Source of the DNA: Desulfatitalea sp.
GTDB taxonomy: Bacteria > Desulfobacterota > Desulfobacteria > Desulfobacterales > Desulfosarcinaceae
DNA length: 13,759 nucleotides
Reading direction: 5' to 3'
Assembly: GCA_013041835.1 (NCBI GenBank)
Contig: JABDRH010000304.1
Span: 1 to 13,759, forward strand
Shown here: positions 1 to 7,776 of the stretch, in pieces
How the letters are laid out: every line of letters starts with the position of its first letter
Numbering within the stretch: the stretch's first letter is position 1
Notes under the pieces: model-generated
Told to the model about the DNA's origin: nothing
Databases searched by the model: none
What the model saw: the letters and a program-made list of their open reading frames with translations, nothing else
Position numbers and translations under genes: made by a program

Positions 1-385
1 CGGTTTTGACAGCAAGGAAGAGGAGCGCCACGCCTTCCGCCAGGATGTGCAAAAAGAATACGCCACGCAAACGCTGCCCCAGGAAGTGGGCAGCGGCGGC
101 AAAAATCTCGAAGAGTCCCATCTTTTCGCCAAGCTCAACGTGCGCTATATCTACAACATTAAAGAGAAGGTCCTGGACCCTTTCCTGGACAATGAAAACT
201 TTCGCCGCGCCATCAAGGACTACGACGAAGAGGATTTCAAAACCTACGACCGAAAGATCCGGAACGATGTCACCTACCTGATGAACAATCTGATTGACAA
301 ATACCGCTACACCCCACAAGGCGCCAAGGCAGTATGTATCTATGTTATCGACAACGATCTGGCCAAGGCCTTTAAAGCCTCCTAA
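1..385 (+). CDS. C-terminal fragment of a probable PrkA-family serine protein kinase
   Basis: The reading frame is open from base 2 to the TAA at 383-385, so the N-terminus and any kinase or AAA domain lie outside the window. About 127 residues are visible. They are charged and helical, with the segments NIKEKVLDPFLDNENFRRAI and TYDRKIRNDVTYLMNNLI, and end in YTPQGAKAVCIYVIDNDLAKAF. A closing pattern of a helix, a K(Y/F)xYT or GYC-like turn, then a helix with A..V..YV resembles the C-terminal domain of PrkA/YeaG-type serine kinases as I remember it. PrkA genes often sit beside DUF444 and SpoVR genes, but neither is seen here. The identification rests on recall of the family; the coding frame and stop are certain. 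The next gene starts about 100 bases downstream. Confidence 0.55.
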   Translation, partial: GFDSKEEERHAFRQDVQKEYATQTLPQEVGSGGKNLEESHLFAKLNVRYIYNIKEKVLDPFLDNENFRRAIKDYDEEDFKTYDRKIRNDVTYLMNNLIDKYRYTPQGAKAVCIYVIDNDLAKAFKAS

Positions 386-468
386 AGACAGCCGCTGTGC
401 CGAAGGAGAGAAATCTGCTCAAGATCAAATCACAAGAAAGATGGCATAAACTTTTATATAAACTGCAA

Positions 469-478
469 GGGGGGGGGG
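469..478 (+). repeat. Homopolymer run of ten G at the acylase start
   Basis: Positions 469-478 are ten consecutive G, preceded by CAA and followed by ATAGCGCATTG. If translation starts at the TTG at 487, the run forms the Shine-Dalgarno region (AAGG-rich, 8 bases before the start). If it starts at the upstream GTG at 397, the run lies in codons for three glycines. Long G tracts are classic slippage sites. Confidence 0.9.
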
Positions 479-486
479 ATAGCGCA

Positions 487-3273
487 TTGTATACACATAA
501 ATTTCCGCTTTTCATCATACACATTGTTTTAATTTGTCTCGTAAGCCTGCCATCGGCGATGGCCAATGCGTCTGAACTGATCAACATCGCCGCTCCGCTA
601 CCGCATGAAAAACAGTATGAAGACACGGTTGAAATCGTGGTCCTGCCGAGTGCGCCGGCAGACCCCGCCACGTTTCGGGCCTGGCTCAATCATCAAGAAA
701 TTACGGATCGGTTCGAATGGGTTGCCGGACAATTTCGTGCCGTGGTGGGTGCACAAGACGGACTGCGCATCTTTTCCGAACAGATCTCCACCACGCGTGA
801 TGAAAAAGGGGTCTGGTTCATCAAAGGCGATGGAAGATCTCTTCGCTTTAAAAAAGGCATGAATCTTTTGAGCGTCTTCATCAAGGGCACTTCGAAGAAG
901 CGGTGCATGAAAAGATGCGTCTTTCTGGTCGACCAAAGCCTGTATCATGCCTTCGAGGCGATGGGCTATGCGGTGGCCACGGATCGACTTTGGCAGGCAG
1001 AGATCTATCGGCGTTCCGCCCGTGGTACTTTGGCCGAGATCTTCGGGCCAGACATGCTGGAAACCGACGCCCACATGCGCACCACCGGCTACAGCGAGCA
1101 AGAACTGGAAACGGGTCTTAACGCGCTGAGCCGGCAGGAACGCGCTGTTATCAGCGCCTACGCCGCCGGTTTTAACCGTCGCATCGATGAAGTCCGAAAT
1201 GACCCGGGTCAACTTCCATTTGAGTTTGTTACGATGGGGTTCAGCCCGGACGATTGGAATGGGATGGATATTTTGGCTTGGGGCGCGCTAACGCAAAGAC
1301 ACTTTGATCTAGAGGCCCTGGATCAATCCCAGATAAGCAACAGCGTGCTTTTGCAGTATCTGATGCAAACCTTTCCCGATTATTATCAAGGCATGTTTGA
1401 AGACCTCCGGTGGCATAACGACCCGGCAGCGCAAACTTACATTGGGCCCCAAGAGGCCTTGCTTCCCCGCCAGGCCCTTGGCCTGAGGTCTGGCCGAAAC
1501 GGGTATCTTGACCATCGAACAGTGCTACGGGCTGATCTGAAAACGGCCTGCAAGAAAATGAGGTCTGCCAAGGCAAATGTCTTGAAAACGCTTCGGAGAA
1601 TCAATGCTTTCATCAAAATGGGCAGCTACGCCTGGGCGGTATCCGGCAAAAAAACGGCATCCGGCAACCCTATTTTATACTCCGGACCCCAGATGGGTTT
1701 TTCCGTTCCATCCACCCTGGTAGAGGGCGACATCCGCGCTGCGGGGATCAACGTTTCCGGTATGGCCATCCCCGGCATTCCGGGCATTATTGTCGGCCGT
1801 ACCCCGCATCATGCCTGGTCCCTGCAGGTCGGCCACAGTCACTCTACCGATTATTACATCGAGTCACCGGAGGCGGTTTATCTGGATCGCGTGGAGGTAA
1901 TTCGGGTGGCCGGCCAGGCGGATACGCTTTTGCCGGTTTATCGCACGGCAAGAGGCCCTATTGTCAATCCGACTCCCTACCACGACAACACATCCGATCC
2001 GATCATTTCCTGGCGCTATGCCCACTGGGGGCACGAATTCAATGTGGCCGGCGCTTGTCTTAAGATGAGCCAAGCCAAGAGTATCGATGCCTTCGGAGAA
2101 GGCATCGAGATGTTGGCCGTCAGTCAACATGTCTGTTATGCCGACCGATTCGGCAATATTGCTTACTGGATGTCCGGCCGTGACCCGGTGCGGCCGGAGG
2201 GTGGCGAATACCGCCTTCCCCAGGGCCTTTTGGCCGCCCCGCTCGACTGGGACGATGATATCCTCAAACCCCGTTCACACGGCCGCAACCCTGAAAGCGG
2301 GTTCTTCGGCGGCTGGAACAACAAAAGCAACCCCGGCTATGGCAGCGGTTTTAACAGCACAGAAGATATTTACGGGCCGTTTCACAGGGCACATCTAATC
2401 GAGTCCTTTCTGCAGGGTTCGCAAGAGCTGACTTTTGAGCAACTTCGTGATTTTGCATTGAATATTACCACAACCGATTCCTTTCCCTATATTTACGATC
2501 TTTCAGTGGTGCCCCCCTCCGCCCAGGCTGCCGGCAATCCGTGGCTGTTTGTCGCGGACAGCTTTACGCAAGCCGTACAGGCCGCAGGCATGACACCGGA
2601 ACGGCATTTTGCTTTGGAAACTTTGAAGACCTGGGACGGCCATTCCATTGCCGGCGGTCCCGGGTCATGGGCGGGTGGGAAATACCGCAGCGGGGCATGG
2701 GTCCTGATCGATAACTGGTTGCGTGAAGTGATCCGACTCACGTTTGAAGATGAATTGCCAATAGACCTGGATGAACACGGCGTGTCGAAAGAGACCTACA
2801 TGGGGTCCAGCCAATCTTTGTTGTTTAACGTTATCCTTCATGCGCTTCAGACCGATGATTCAGGCATTATCAACACCTATGACTGGTTTTCCAACCGCTT
2901 AAACCCTGATGCCCCCCAGAACGCTGACGACATCATTGTCGCTGCGCTGGACCACGTCATGGAGGCTTTTGGCGGCGCGATTCCGGAAGACGTTCCACGC
3001 GGTGAGATTGTCTACTATCATGATATTCTGGGTGAACTTTGGCGAAGCCCCTATTCCTACCGTTCCACCTACGCCCAAATCGTAGAGATGGGACCCATGG
3101 GTCCGGTTCGCATTGAAAGCATGTTCCCCCTGGGAGAATCCGGAAATATACTGATGGGGGCAGATGGAGGTCCAATATTTGACCCCCACTTCTTCAGCAT
3201 GACACCCATATTCGATACCTTTGCACACAGACCGTTCCCCGTTTTTTTAAATCGGCGGCCCTACGGAAAGTGA
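487..3273 (+). CDS. Exported penicillin-acylase-family Ntn hydrolase
   Basis: From the TTG at 487 the product is 928 residues, about the usual length for secreted penicillin/acyl-homoserine-lactone acylase-family proteins. Residues 1-26 form a signal peptide (MYTHK, a hydrophobic core, then SLPSAMA before NAS). A beta-rich N-terminal domain follows, and then the alpha-chain motif EAMGYAVATDRLWQ. Self-cleavage is expected between Gly379 and Ser380 in MGSYAWAVSG; Ser380 would be the N-terminal nucleophile. GFFGGWNNKSNPGY (Asn611/612) fits the oxyanion-hole region. The family cleaves amide bonds of penicillins, N-acyl homoserine lactones or other acylated compounds, usually in the periplasm; the substrate cannot be read from sequence. 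An in-frame GTG at 397 would add 30 lysine-rich residues ahead of the signal peptide, so 487 is preferred. Two blocks at residues 95-150 appear out of order relative to the family (see findings). Confidence 0.85.
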   Translation: MYTHKFPLFIIHIVLICLVSLPSAMANASELINIAAPLPHEKQYEDTVEIVVLPSAPADPATFRAWLNHQEITDRFEWVAGQFRAVVGAQDGLRIFSEQISTTRDEKGVWFIKGDGRSLRFKKGMNLLSVFIKGTSKKRCMKRCVFLVDQSLYHAFEAMGYAVATDRLWQAEIYRRSARGTLAEIFGPDMLETDAHMRTTGYSEQELETGLNALSRQERAVISAYAAGFNRRIDEVRNDPGQLPFEFVTMGFSPDDWNGMDILAWGALTQRHFDLEALDQSQISNSVLLQYLMQTFPDYYQGMFEDLRWHNDPAAQTYIGPQEALLPRQALGLRSGRNGYLDHRTVLRADLKTACKKMRSAKANVLKTLRRINAFIKMGSYAWAVSGKKTASGNPILYSGPQMGFSVPSTLVEGDIRAAGINVSGMAIPGIPGIIVGRTPHHAWSLQVGHSHSTDYYIESPEAVYLDRVEVIRVAGQADTLLPVYRTARGPIVNPTPYHDNTSDPIISWRYAHWGHEFNVAGACLKMSQAKSIDAFGEGIEMLAVSQHVCYADRFGNIAYWMSGRDPVRPEGGEYRLPQGLLAAPLDWDDDILKPRSHGRNPESGFFGGWNNKSNPGYGSGFNSTEDIYGPFHRAHLIESFLQGSQELTFEQLRDFALNITTTDSFPYIYDLSVVPPSAQAAGNPWLFVADSFTQAVQAAGMTPERHFALETLKTWDGHSIAGGPGSWAGGKYRSGAWVLIDNWLREVIRLTFEDELPIDLDEHGVSKETYMGSSQSLLFNVILHALQTDDSGIINTYDWFSNRLNPDAPQNADDIIVAALDHVMEAFGGAIPEDVPRGEIVYYHDILGELWRSPYSYRSTYAQIVEMGPMGPVRIESMFPLGESGNILMGADGGPIFDPHFFSMTPIFDTFAHRPFPVFLNRRPYGK

Positions 3274-3353
3274 GAACGAAGCACCAGCCGTCAAGATCAT
3301 CAATCGAAACCTCGTATTCGCAACTGCCGCGGATCGACTATCAGAACCCATAA

Positions 3354-3401
3354 GGGCGCGGTTCGCCATACGCGATGCCGTCAGAGCGGGGAACCGCGCC
3401 C
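3354..3401 (+). terminator. Perfect 11-bp inverted repeat downstream of the acylase gene
   Basis: GGGCGCGGTTC at 3354-3364 pairs perfectly with GAACCGCGCCC at 3391-3401 around a 26-base loop. It lies 80 bases after the acylase stop codon, where a terminator is expected, but the stem is followed by GAAAACAG and not by a T run. It may be a weak or Rho-assisted terminator, an RNA-stabilising hairpin or a protein site. The rest of 3274-3530 shows nothing else I can support. Confidence 0.45.
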
Positions 3402-3537
3402 GAAAACAGTTCCAAAGGACCACCATGCTCTCGTTTCAGTGAAGCTTGGCCGTATTTTCCGTCAGTTTCGCGCACCGTCACCTGTCAAAGCCCGACGCCA
3501 ATCCTGAAATAATCCAATCAATTTTTGTCATCCCCAC

Positions 3538-3565
3538 TTTACATTATAGTTTATTACATTATTAT
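3538..3565 (+). promoter_or_regulatory. Putative sigma-70-type promoter of dnaK
   Basis: TTTACA (3538-3543) and TATTAT (3560-3565) are separated by 16 bases in a sharply AT-rich island, about 80 bases ahead of the dnaK start. A small inverted repeat, CATTAT (3557-3562) and ATAATG (3570-3575), overlaps the -10. CCCCACTT at 3532 recalls the -10 of heat-shock promoters, but no matching -35 sits at the right distance. Confidence 0.35.
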
Positions 3566-3647
3566 TTGCATAATGTTTTTTTAGTAATGCATCCAGCCGG
3601 TCCGAACAAAGCAACACCCGCGCACCGGCATGAAAGGAGTGTCAAAA

Positions 3648-5561
3648 ATGGGAAAAATTATTGGTATTGATTTAGGAACCACCAATTCGTGCATCGCCGT
3701 TATGGAAAATGGCGAGGCAAAGGTCATCAACAATCCGGAGGGCGGGCGCACCACGCCGTCCATTTACGCGATTTCGGAAAACGGCGAACGTCTGGTGGGA
3801 CAGATCGCCAAGCGGCAAGCCATCACCAATCCGAAAAACACGGTGTTCGGCGTCAAGCGGCTGATCGGACGCAAGTACGACTCACCCCAGGTCCAAAAAG
3901 ACAAGAGCATCCTGCCCTACGAAATCGTCCAAGCGGCCAACGCGGATGCACACATCAACTTGAGAGGCAAAAGCCACAGCCCGGCGGAAGTGTCATCCCA
4001 TATTCTCGCGGCCCTGCGCATGGCGGCCGAGGAGTACCTCGGCGACACGGTAACCGAAGCGGTGATCACCGTGCCGGCCTACTTTGACGACAGCCAGCGC
4101 CAGGCCACCAAGGACGCCGGCCGTATTGCCGGACTCAATGTACAGCGCATTATCAACGAGCCCACCGCGGCATCGCTGGCTTACGGCCTGGACAAGCGCA
4201 ACGAGGGTACCATTGCCGTATTCGACCTGGGCGGCGGCACTTTTGATGTTTCCATCCTTGAGATCGGCGACGGCGTCTTCGAAGTCAAGGCCACCAATGG
4301 TGATACGCATCTGGGCGGCGAAGATTTCGACCTTCGGCTCATCGGCTACCTGGCCGATGCGTTTAAAAAGGATCAGGGCATCGATCTTCGCAAGGACCCC
4401 ATGGCATTGCAGCGACTCAAGGAGGCGGCTGAAAAGGCCAAGATGGAGCTGTCCAGCACCTTGGAAACGACGGTCAATTTGCCATTCATCACGGCCGACG
4501 CCAGCGGCCCCAAACACCTGAACATCAAGGTCACCCGCAGTCGGCTGGAGGGGCTCATCGCAGACCTGCTCGACAACCTGGAAGGCCCGTGCCGTACGGC
4601 CGTGCAGGATGCCGGGATCACCACCGACCAGATCGATGATGTGATTCTGGTGGGCGGCATGACGCGCATGCCGGCCGTTCAGGAACGCGTGGCCAAGATT
4701 TTCAGGAAAACGCCCAACAAGGGGGTCAATCCCGATGAAGTGGTCGCCATGGGCGCCGCCATCCAGGGGGCCGTTATCCAAGGCGACCTAAAGGACGTGC
4801 TGCTGCTGGATGTCACCCCACTTTCGCTGGGAATCGAGACCCTGGGCGGCGTGATGACCCGGCTGATCGAAAAGAACACCACGATCCCGACCCAAAAGAG
4901 CGAACGCTTCTCCACGGCCGAAGACAATCAGCCGGCGGTGACCGTACACGTGCTCCAGGGTGAACGCGAAATGGCACCGGACAATAAAAGCCTGGGACGC
5001 TTTGAACTGGTTGGCATTGCGCCGGCGCCAAGGGGAACACCCCAGATCGAAGTGACCTTTGACATCGACGCCAACGGCATTGTCAATGTATCGGCCAAGG
5101 ATATGGCCACGGGCAAGGCCCAATCCATCCGCATCACAGCTTCCAGTGGATTGAGCCGGGAAGAAATCGACCGTCTGGTCAAGGATTCCGAACTGCATGC
5201 CGCCGAAGATCAAAAGAAAAAGGAACTGGTCCAGGCGCGCAACGAGGGCGACGCCCTTGTCTACTCAGTGGAAAAATCCATCCAAGAGATGGGTGATCGG
5301 CTCGATGCGGCCAGCCGCGGCCAGGCCGAGTCCGCCATCTCCGAACTAAAGCAGGCCATGAACAGTGAAGATGCGATCCGCATCCGCAAGGCCATGGAAC
5401 GTCTCAATCAGATCGCCCACACCATGGCTCAGGCCGCCTATCAGCACCACGCGCAGGGCAGCAGCGATGGGCAGCCCCATCAAGCGTCGGGTCAACCCCA
5501 CAGGCGACACCATCGTGATGATGATGATGTGGTGGATGCGGACTTCGAGCAGGTGGCATAA
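3648..5561 (+). CDS. dnaK: Chaperone protein DnaK (Hsp70)
   Basis: Complete Hsp70 of 637 residues. It binds exposed hydrophobic segments of client proteins in an ATP-driven cycle in the cytoplasm, normally with DnaJ and GrpE. The ATPase domain shows [10 protein letters not shown] (6-15), [23 protein letters not shown] (from 193) and VGGMTRMP (from 335). The interdomain linker is [19 protein letters not shown], followed by the substrate-binding domain and helical lid. The ATG at 3648 is chosen because AAGGAG (3634-3639) lies 8 bases before it and [10 protein letters not shown] is the family start; the ATG at 3630 lies upstream of that ribosome site. The C-terminus ends [13 protein letters not shown] like other DnaK proteins, but its linker is His-rich (six His in residues 600-622). 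No dnaJ or grpE is adjacent, and a terminator follows directly, so this is a single-gene unit and may be a second DnaK. Confidence 0.97.
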   Translation: MGKIIGIDLGTTNSCIAVMENGEAKVINNPEGGRTTPSIYAISENGERLVGQIAKRQAITNPKNTVFGVKRLIGRKYDSPQVQKDKSILPYEIVQAANADAHINLRGKSHSPAEVSSHILAALRMAAEEYLGDTVTEAVITVPAYFDDSQRQATKDAGRIAGLNVQRIINEPTAASLAYGLDKRNEGTIAVFDLGGGTFDVSILEIGDGVFEVKATNGDTHLGGEDFDLRLIGYLADAFKKDQGIDLRKDPMALQRLKEAAEKAKMELSSTLETTVNLPFITADASGPKHLNIKVTRSRLEGLIADLLDNLEGPCRTAVQDAGITTDQIDDVILVGGMTRMPAVQERVAKIFRKTPNKGVNPDEVVAMGAAIQGAVIQGDLKDVLLLDVTPLSLGIETLGGVMTRLIEKNTTIPTQKSERFSTAEDNQPAVTVHVLQGEREMAPDNKSLGRFELVGIAPAPRGTPQIEVTFDIDANGIVNVSAKDMATGKAQSIRITASSGLSREEIDRLVKDSELHAAEDQKKKELVQARNEGDALVYSVEKSIQEMGDRLDAASRGQAESAISELKQAMNSEDAIRIRKAMERLNQIAHTMAQAAYQHHAQGSSDGQPHQASGQPHRRHHRDDDDVVDADFEQVA

Positions 5562-5573
5562 AATACGATGAAT

Positions 5574-5640
5574 AGATGCAAGGCCGGATGGGGTATGATC
5601 CGGCCTTTTTTTCCTGCGCCCTTACCGTAATTCCATTAAA
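5574..5640 (+). repeat. Repeat copy 1: dnaK terminator module
   Basis: This stretch, starting AGATGCAAGG and ending AATTCCATTAAA, recurs in diverged form at 10642-10715. The core ATGGG(G/C)TATGATCCGG and both ends match closely; the middle differs by substitutions and about seven inserted bases. Copy 1 contains the intact dnaK terminator. Confidence 0.7.
5580..5612 (+). terminator. Rho-independent terminator of dnaK
   Basis: AAGGCCGGAT (5580-5589) pairs perfectly with ATCCGGCCTT (5598-5607) around the 8-base loop GGGGTATG. Seven T follow the GC stem (5606-5612). It begins 18 bases after the dnaK stop. It also lies between the convergent ends of dnaK and the lipoprotein gene, but the minus-strand side lacks a T run. 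Confidence 0.92.
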
Positions 5641-5656
5641 AATGGCCCGGTCATCC

Positions 5657-7324
5657 CTACCACCAACGGGGATTGTCGTCGATGAAGGCCATGGCGGCCT
5701 GGAATTTTGGATAATCGGAATCATCCTGGGCTTTCAAGAGCCCCCAACGGCCGTAGATGCTTTGACCGCTGACCAGGCTGAACAGCGCAAACAACTGGCC
5801 GTCCACATCGTTTCGCCATTTGTCAAGATACGTGGTATACAGCTCGCCCATGCGCGGATCGTCGTTGGCCAGGTTATAAATCTCCTGTGCTCCGGCGCTT
5901 GCACTGTCGTTGCGGATATGTTGGCCGCCTTCGTAGGCGATCAATTCCACACCGTGCACTCGGGCCGCATCGCCGATCTCTTCGGCGCTACCCAGCGTAT
6001 CGTCGATACTGGCCTCGCAGATATCCAGCAGGGCAGTGACAGACCCGGGGTCCAACGGCGGGTTGCCGCAAAAATAGGGGGCAACGGCCCAATAATCCGC
6101 CTGCTCGATAGCCAGACGGCCGGTTTGGGGATCCACCCAACCCATCATGCGTTTGGCCCACCACGGGCTGTTTTGAGAAGCAATCACCCGTACCAAACCC
6201 TGGCGGCCCGTTTCGGCGAATACCGTTTCGAAGATGTCGAAGATTTCCACACTGCGTCGGCAGTAAAACCGGTCGGCAGCATCCCGGCCGGTGCCCAATC
6301 CAGCGGCTTCACCCTGGTTGCGCGCGTAATTGTACTGCTCAAAGCCGCCATTCCACACTTCGTTGGAGTACTCCACATAGACTTTCAGCCCCGGATCGAG
6401 CTGGTCGCGCACCAGGGTGGCGAAACGCGCAACATAATCGTCTGTTGCCAGATGAGGGATGTTGAACCAAGGATTGGCGGACGCCTTGTTGGCAAGGGCG
6501 ACAAGGTATTCCAGGGCGACCCCCTTTGCCGTGCCTTGCAGAGCGTCGGTGGTTAAGGGCCGATCGACCCAGTCACGCTGGGTGGAGCCGTTGGTTCTCA
6601 TCAGGTCCATAAACCGCAACGTGTTGAAGCGCTTGATTTTTTCGATGAATTGGGGATGGAAGATCTCCTGTTCGAAAGTGTCTTCATAGTCTTCGTGAAC
6701 AATCTTCATATTTTTTACCGGATCTGTCGCATGGATAGCTCGGTAGGAAAGCACAAAGCCGTTATTCGATGGCGAGACATCCAATACCAAACGTCCGGGA
6801 ACACAGAGCGTCTCATTTAGCGTCGCATCGTTTGGCATGGGACTTCCGTCCGCATCCCAAATCGTGGTTCGGGTAAAAAATTCGGCCTCACCTTCGTAAA
6901 GCACGATGTAGCGCCCCGGCGAATAGTGCCCGTCCAAACCGGTATTGAGGAATAGCCCGACATCGCCCGACAGGACCCAGCCGCTTTGGTCGGTGGGACC
7001 GTTGGTTGCCGCATAGGCGAAACCACCGCCCTGTTTGGTTTGATCCAGAAAGGTCCATTGCCGTGAGTAATACGTGACCGAAGCCAGATTGATCGCCAAC
7101 GGCGAATCATCGTTGATGTCGGCAGCGTCGGGCGTTGGATCGTGTGCATCCGCCGCACCGTCATCGCCGTTGGCTACATCGTCGTCCGGCGTGGTATCTC
7201 CCACCTCGTTGTTGTTGCCCGGATTATCGATGGCCGGTGGGTTGCTGCCTGCGCCGCAGGCATTGAACAATAGAAGCATGAGTCCCAGAATGAGGGGCAA
7301 AAGGAATGCGTTTTTTTTCGTCAT
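5657..7324 (-). CDS. Lipoprotein with a putative clan GH-A-like glycoside hydrolase domain
   Basis: The product is 555 residues. A type II signal peptide ends in the lipobox LFNA before Cys23, so the protein should be lipid-anchored in the cell envelope. Residues 24-75 are an Asp/Asn/Gly/Pro-rich low-complexity linker. A beta-rich region follows (about 75-220), then a probable TIM-barrel region. KVYVEYSNEVWNG places Glu322 in the Asn-Glu motif typical of the acid/base of clan GH-A glycosidases, and ELIAYEGGQH places Glu465 where the nucleophile is expected. Similar YSNEVWN proteins are often annotated as cellulose-binding or hypothetical. The family and residue roles are inference from motifs. 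The start at 7324 has AGGGACGG a few bases upstream. It is a single-gene unit, convergent with dnaK, behind a candidate sigma-54 promoter. A polysaccharide or glycan substrate is likely but cannot be named. Confidence 0.7.
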   Translation of the reverse strand: MTKKNAFLLPLILGLMLLLFNACGAGSNPPAIDNPGNNNEVGDTTPDDDVANGDDGAADAHDPTPDAADINDDSPLAINLASVTYYSRQWTFLDQTKQGGGFAYAATNGPTDQSGWVLSGDVGLFLNTGLDGHYSPGRYIVLYEGEAEFFTRTTIWDADGSPMPNDATLNETLCVPGRLVLDVSPSNNGFVLSYRAIHATDPVKNMKIVHEDYEDTFEQEIFHPQFIEKIKRFNTLRFMDLMRTNGSTQRDWVDRPLTTDALQGTAKGVALEYLVALANKASANPWFNIPHLATDDYVARFATLVRDQLDPGLKVYVEYSNEVWNGGFEQYNYARNQGEAAGLGTGRDAADRFYCRRSVEIFDIFETVFAETGRQGLVRVIASQNSPWWAKRMMGWVDPQTGRLAIEQADYWAVAPYFCGNPPLDPGSVTALLDICEASIDDTLGSAEEIGDAARVHGVELIAYEGGQHIRNDSASAGAQEIYNLANDDPRMGELYTTYLDKWRNDVDGQLFALFSLVSGQSIYGRWGLLKAQDDSDYPKFQAAMAFIDDNPRWW

Positions 7325-7456
7325 GATGCCGTCCCTGTCGAAGCGATGAATAACAGTGGCTCCAAAACCGCCTGGAGGTCTGCCCGGCGCGGGATTGCGC
7401 GGGGAATCGGCTTTTGAAGCAATATCCGCTTTTTCCGTTTAAACGAAATGACTTAT

Positions 7457-7472
7457 AGCAAGGTATGTACCA
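7457..7472 (-). promoter_or_regulatory. Candidate sigma-54 (RpoN) promoter of the lipoprotein gene
   Basis: On the minus strand the sequence reads TGGTACATACCTTGCT. The GG (-24) and GC (-12) are exactly 10 bases apart, and the flanks match TGGCAC-N5-TTGCW except for one base (T for C). Initiation would fall near 7446, giving a leader of about 120 bases. No upstream enhancer site or activator gene could be identified. The rest of 7325-7700 shows no gene. Confidence 0.45.
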
Positions 7473-7701
7473 TGCGTCGGTCAGTGCGCCGTTGCTTTTC
7501 TGGAAGGCGGACCCGGACGGTTAGTGCACATGCGGCTCAAGTCCGACTTGACGGTTTTACCAAACTGAAATTGCCGGTTCTAATGAAATTGTAAAATTGT
7601 ATCCAAATGGTTACCATCCATGCACGTTCGCATACAGTTTGGAGAGGACAAGTCTTCCGGCATATGCCTGCGACTTTCGAACCCTATGACACCGGGTTCA
7701 A

Positions 7702-7737
7702 TCAAAAAGATGGCCGCCTGGAAGGCGCGGCCATCTT
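7702..7737 (-). terminator. Rho-independent terminator of the SDR gene
   Basis: On the minus strand AAGATGGCCGC pairs perfectly with GCGGCCATCTT (7727-7737 with 7707-7717) around a 9-base loop. The run continues to five T (7704-7708). It lies 40 bases after the stop codon of the dehydrogenase gene. Confidence 0.9.
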
Positions 7738-7776
7738 GTTTATGAACGCCTGCGAGACGGCGCGCCGTCGGCAGCG

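Noticed and set aside
598..1212. 204-codon minus-strand frame opposite the acylase
   Set aside because: Antisense shadow of a gene with family motifs in the other frame.
3424..3441. Five-codon frame MLSFQ with AAAGGA ribosome site
   Set aside because: Too short to support and not linked to a downstream gene or attenuator; probably chance.
3503..3539. Heat-shock sigma-32 promoter for dnaK (CCTGAA ... CCCCACTT)
   Set aside because: The spacing is about 23 bases, whereas 13-17 is expected, and the -35 match is weak.
3993..4781. 262-codon minus-strand frame opposite dnaK
   Set aside because: Shadow of the dnaK coding sequence; low-complexity His/Gly-rich translation, no ribosome site, and dnaK itself is unambiguous.
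5576..6556. 326-codon plus-strand frame opposite the lipoprotein gene
   Set aside because: It starts inside the dnaK terminator and runs antisense to a protein with clear motifs; no domain character.
7437..7446. Palindrome around GTTTAAAC as an operator
   Set aside because: A short AT-rich palindrome with no positional argument beyond lying near the presumed sigma-54 start site.
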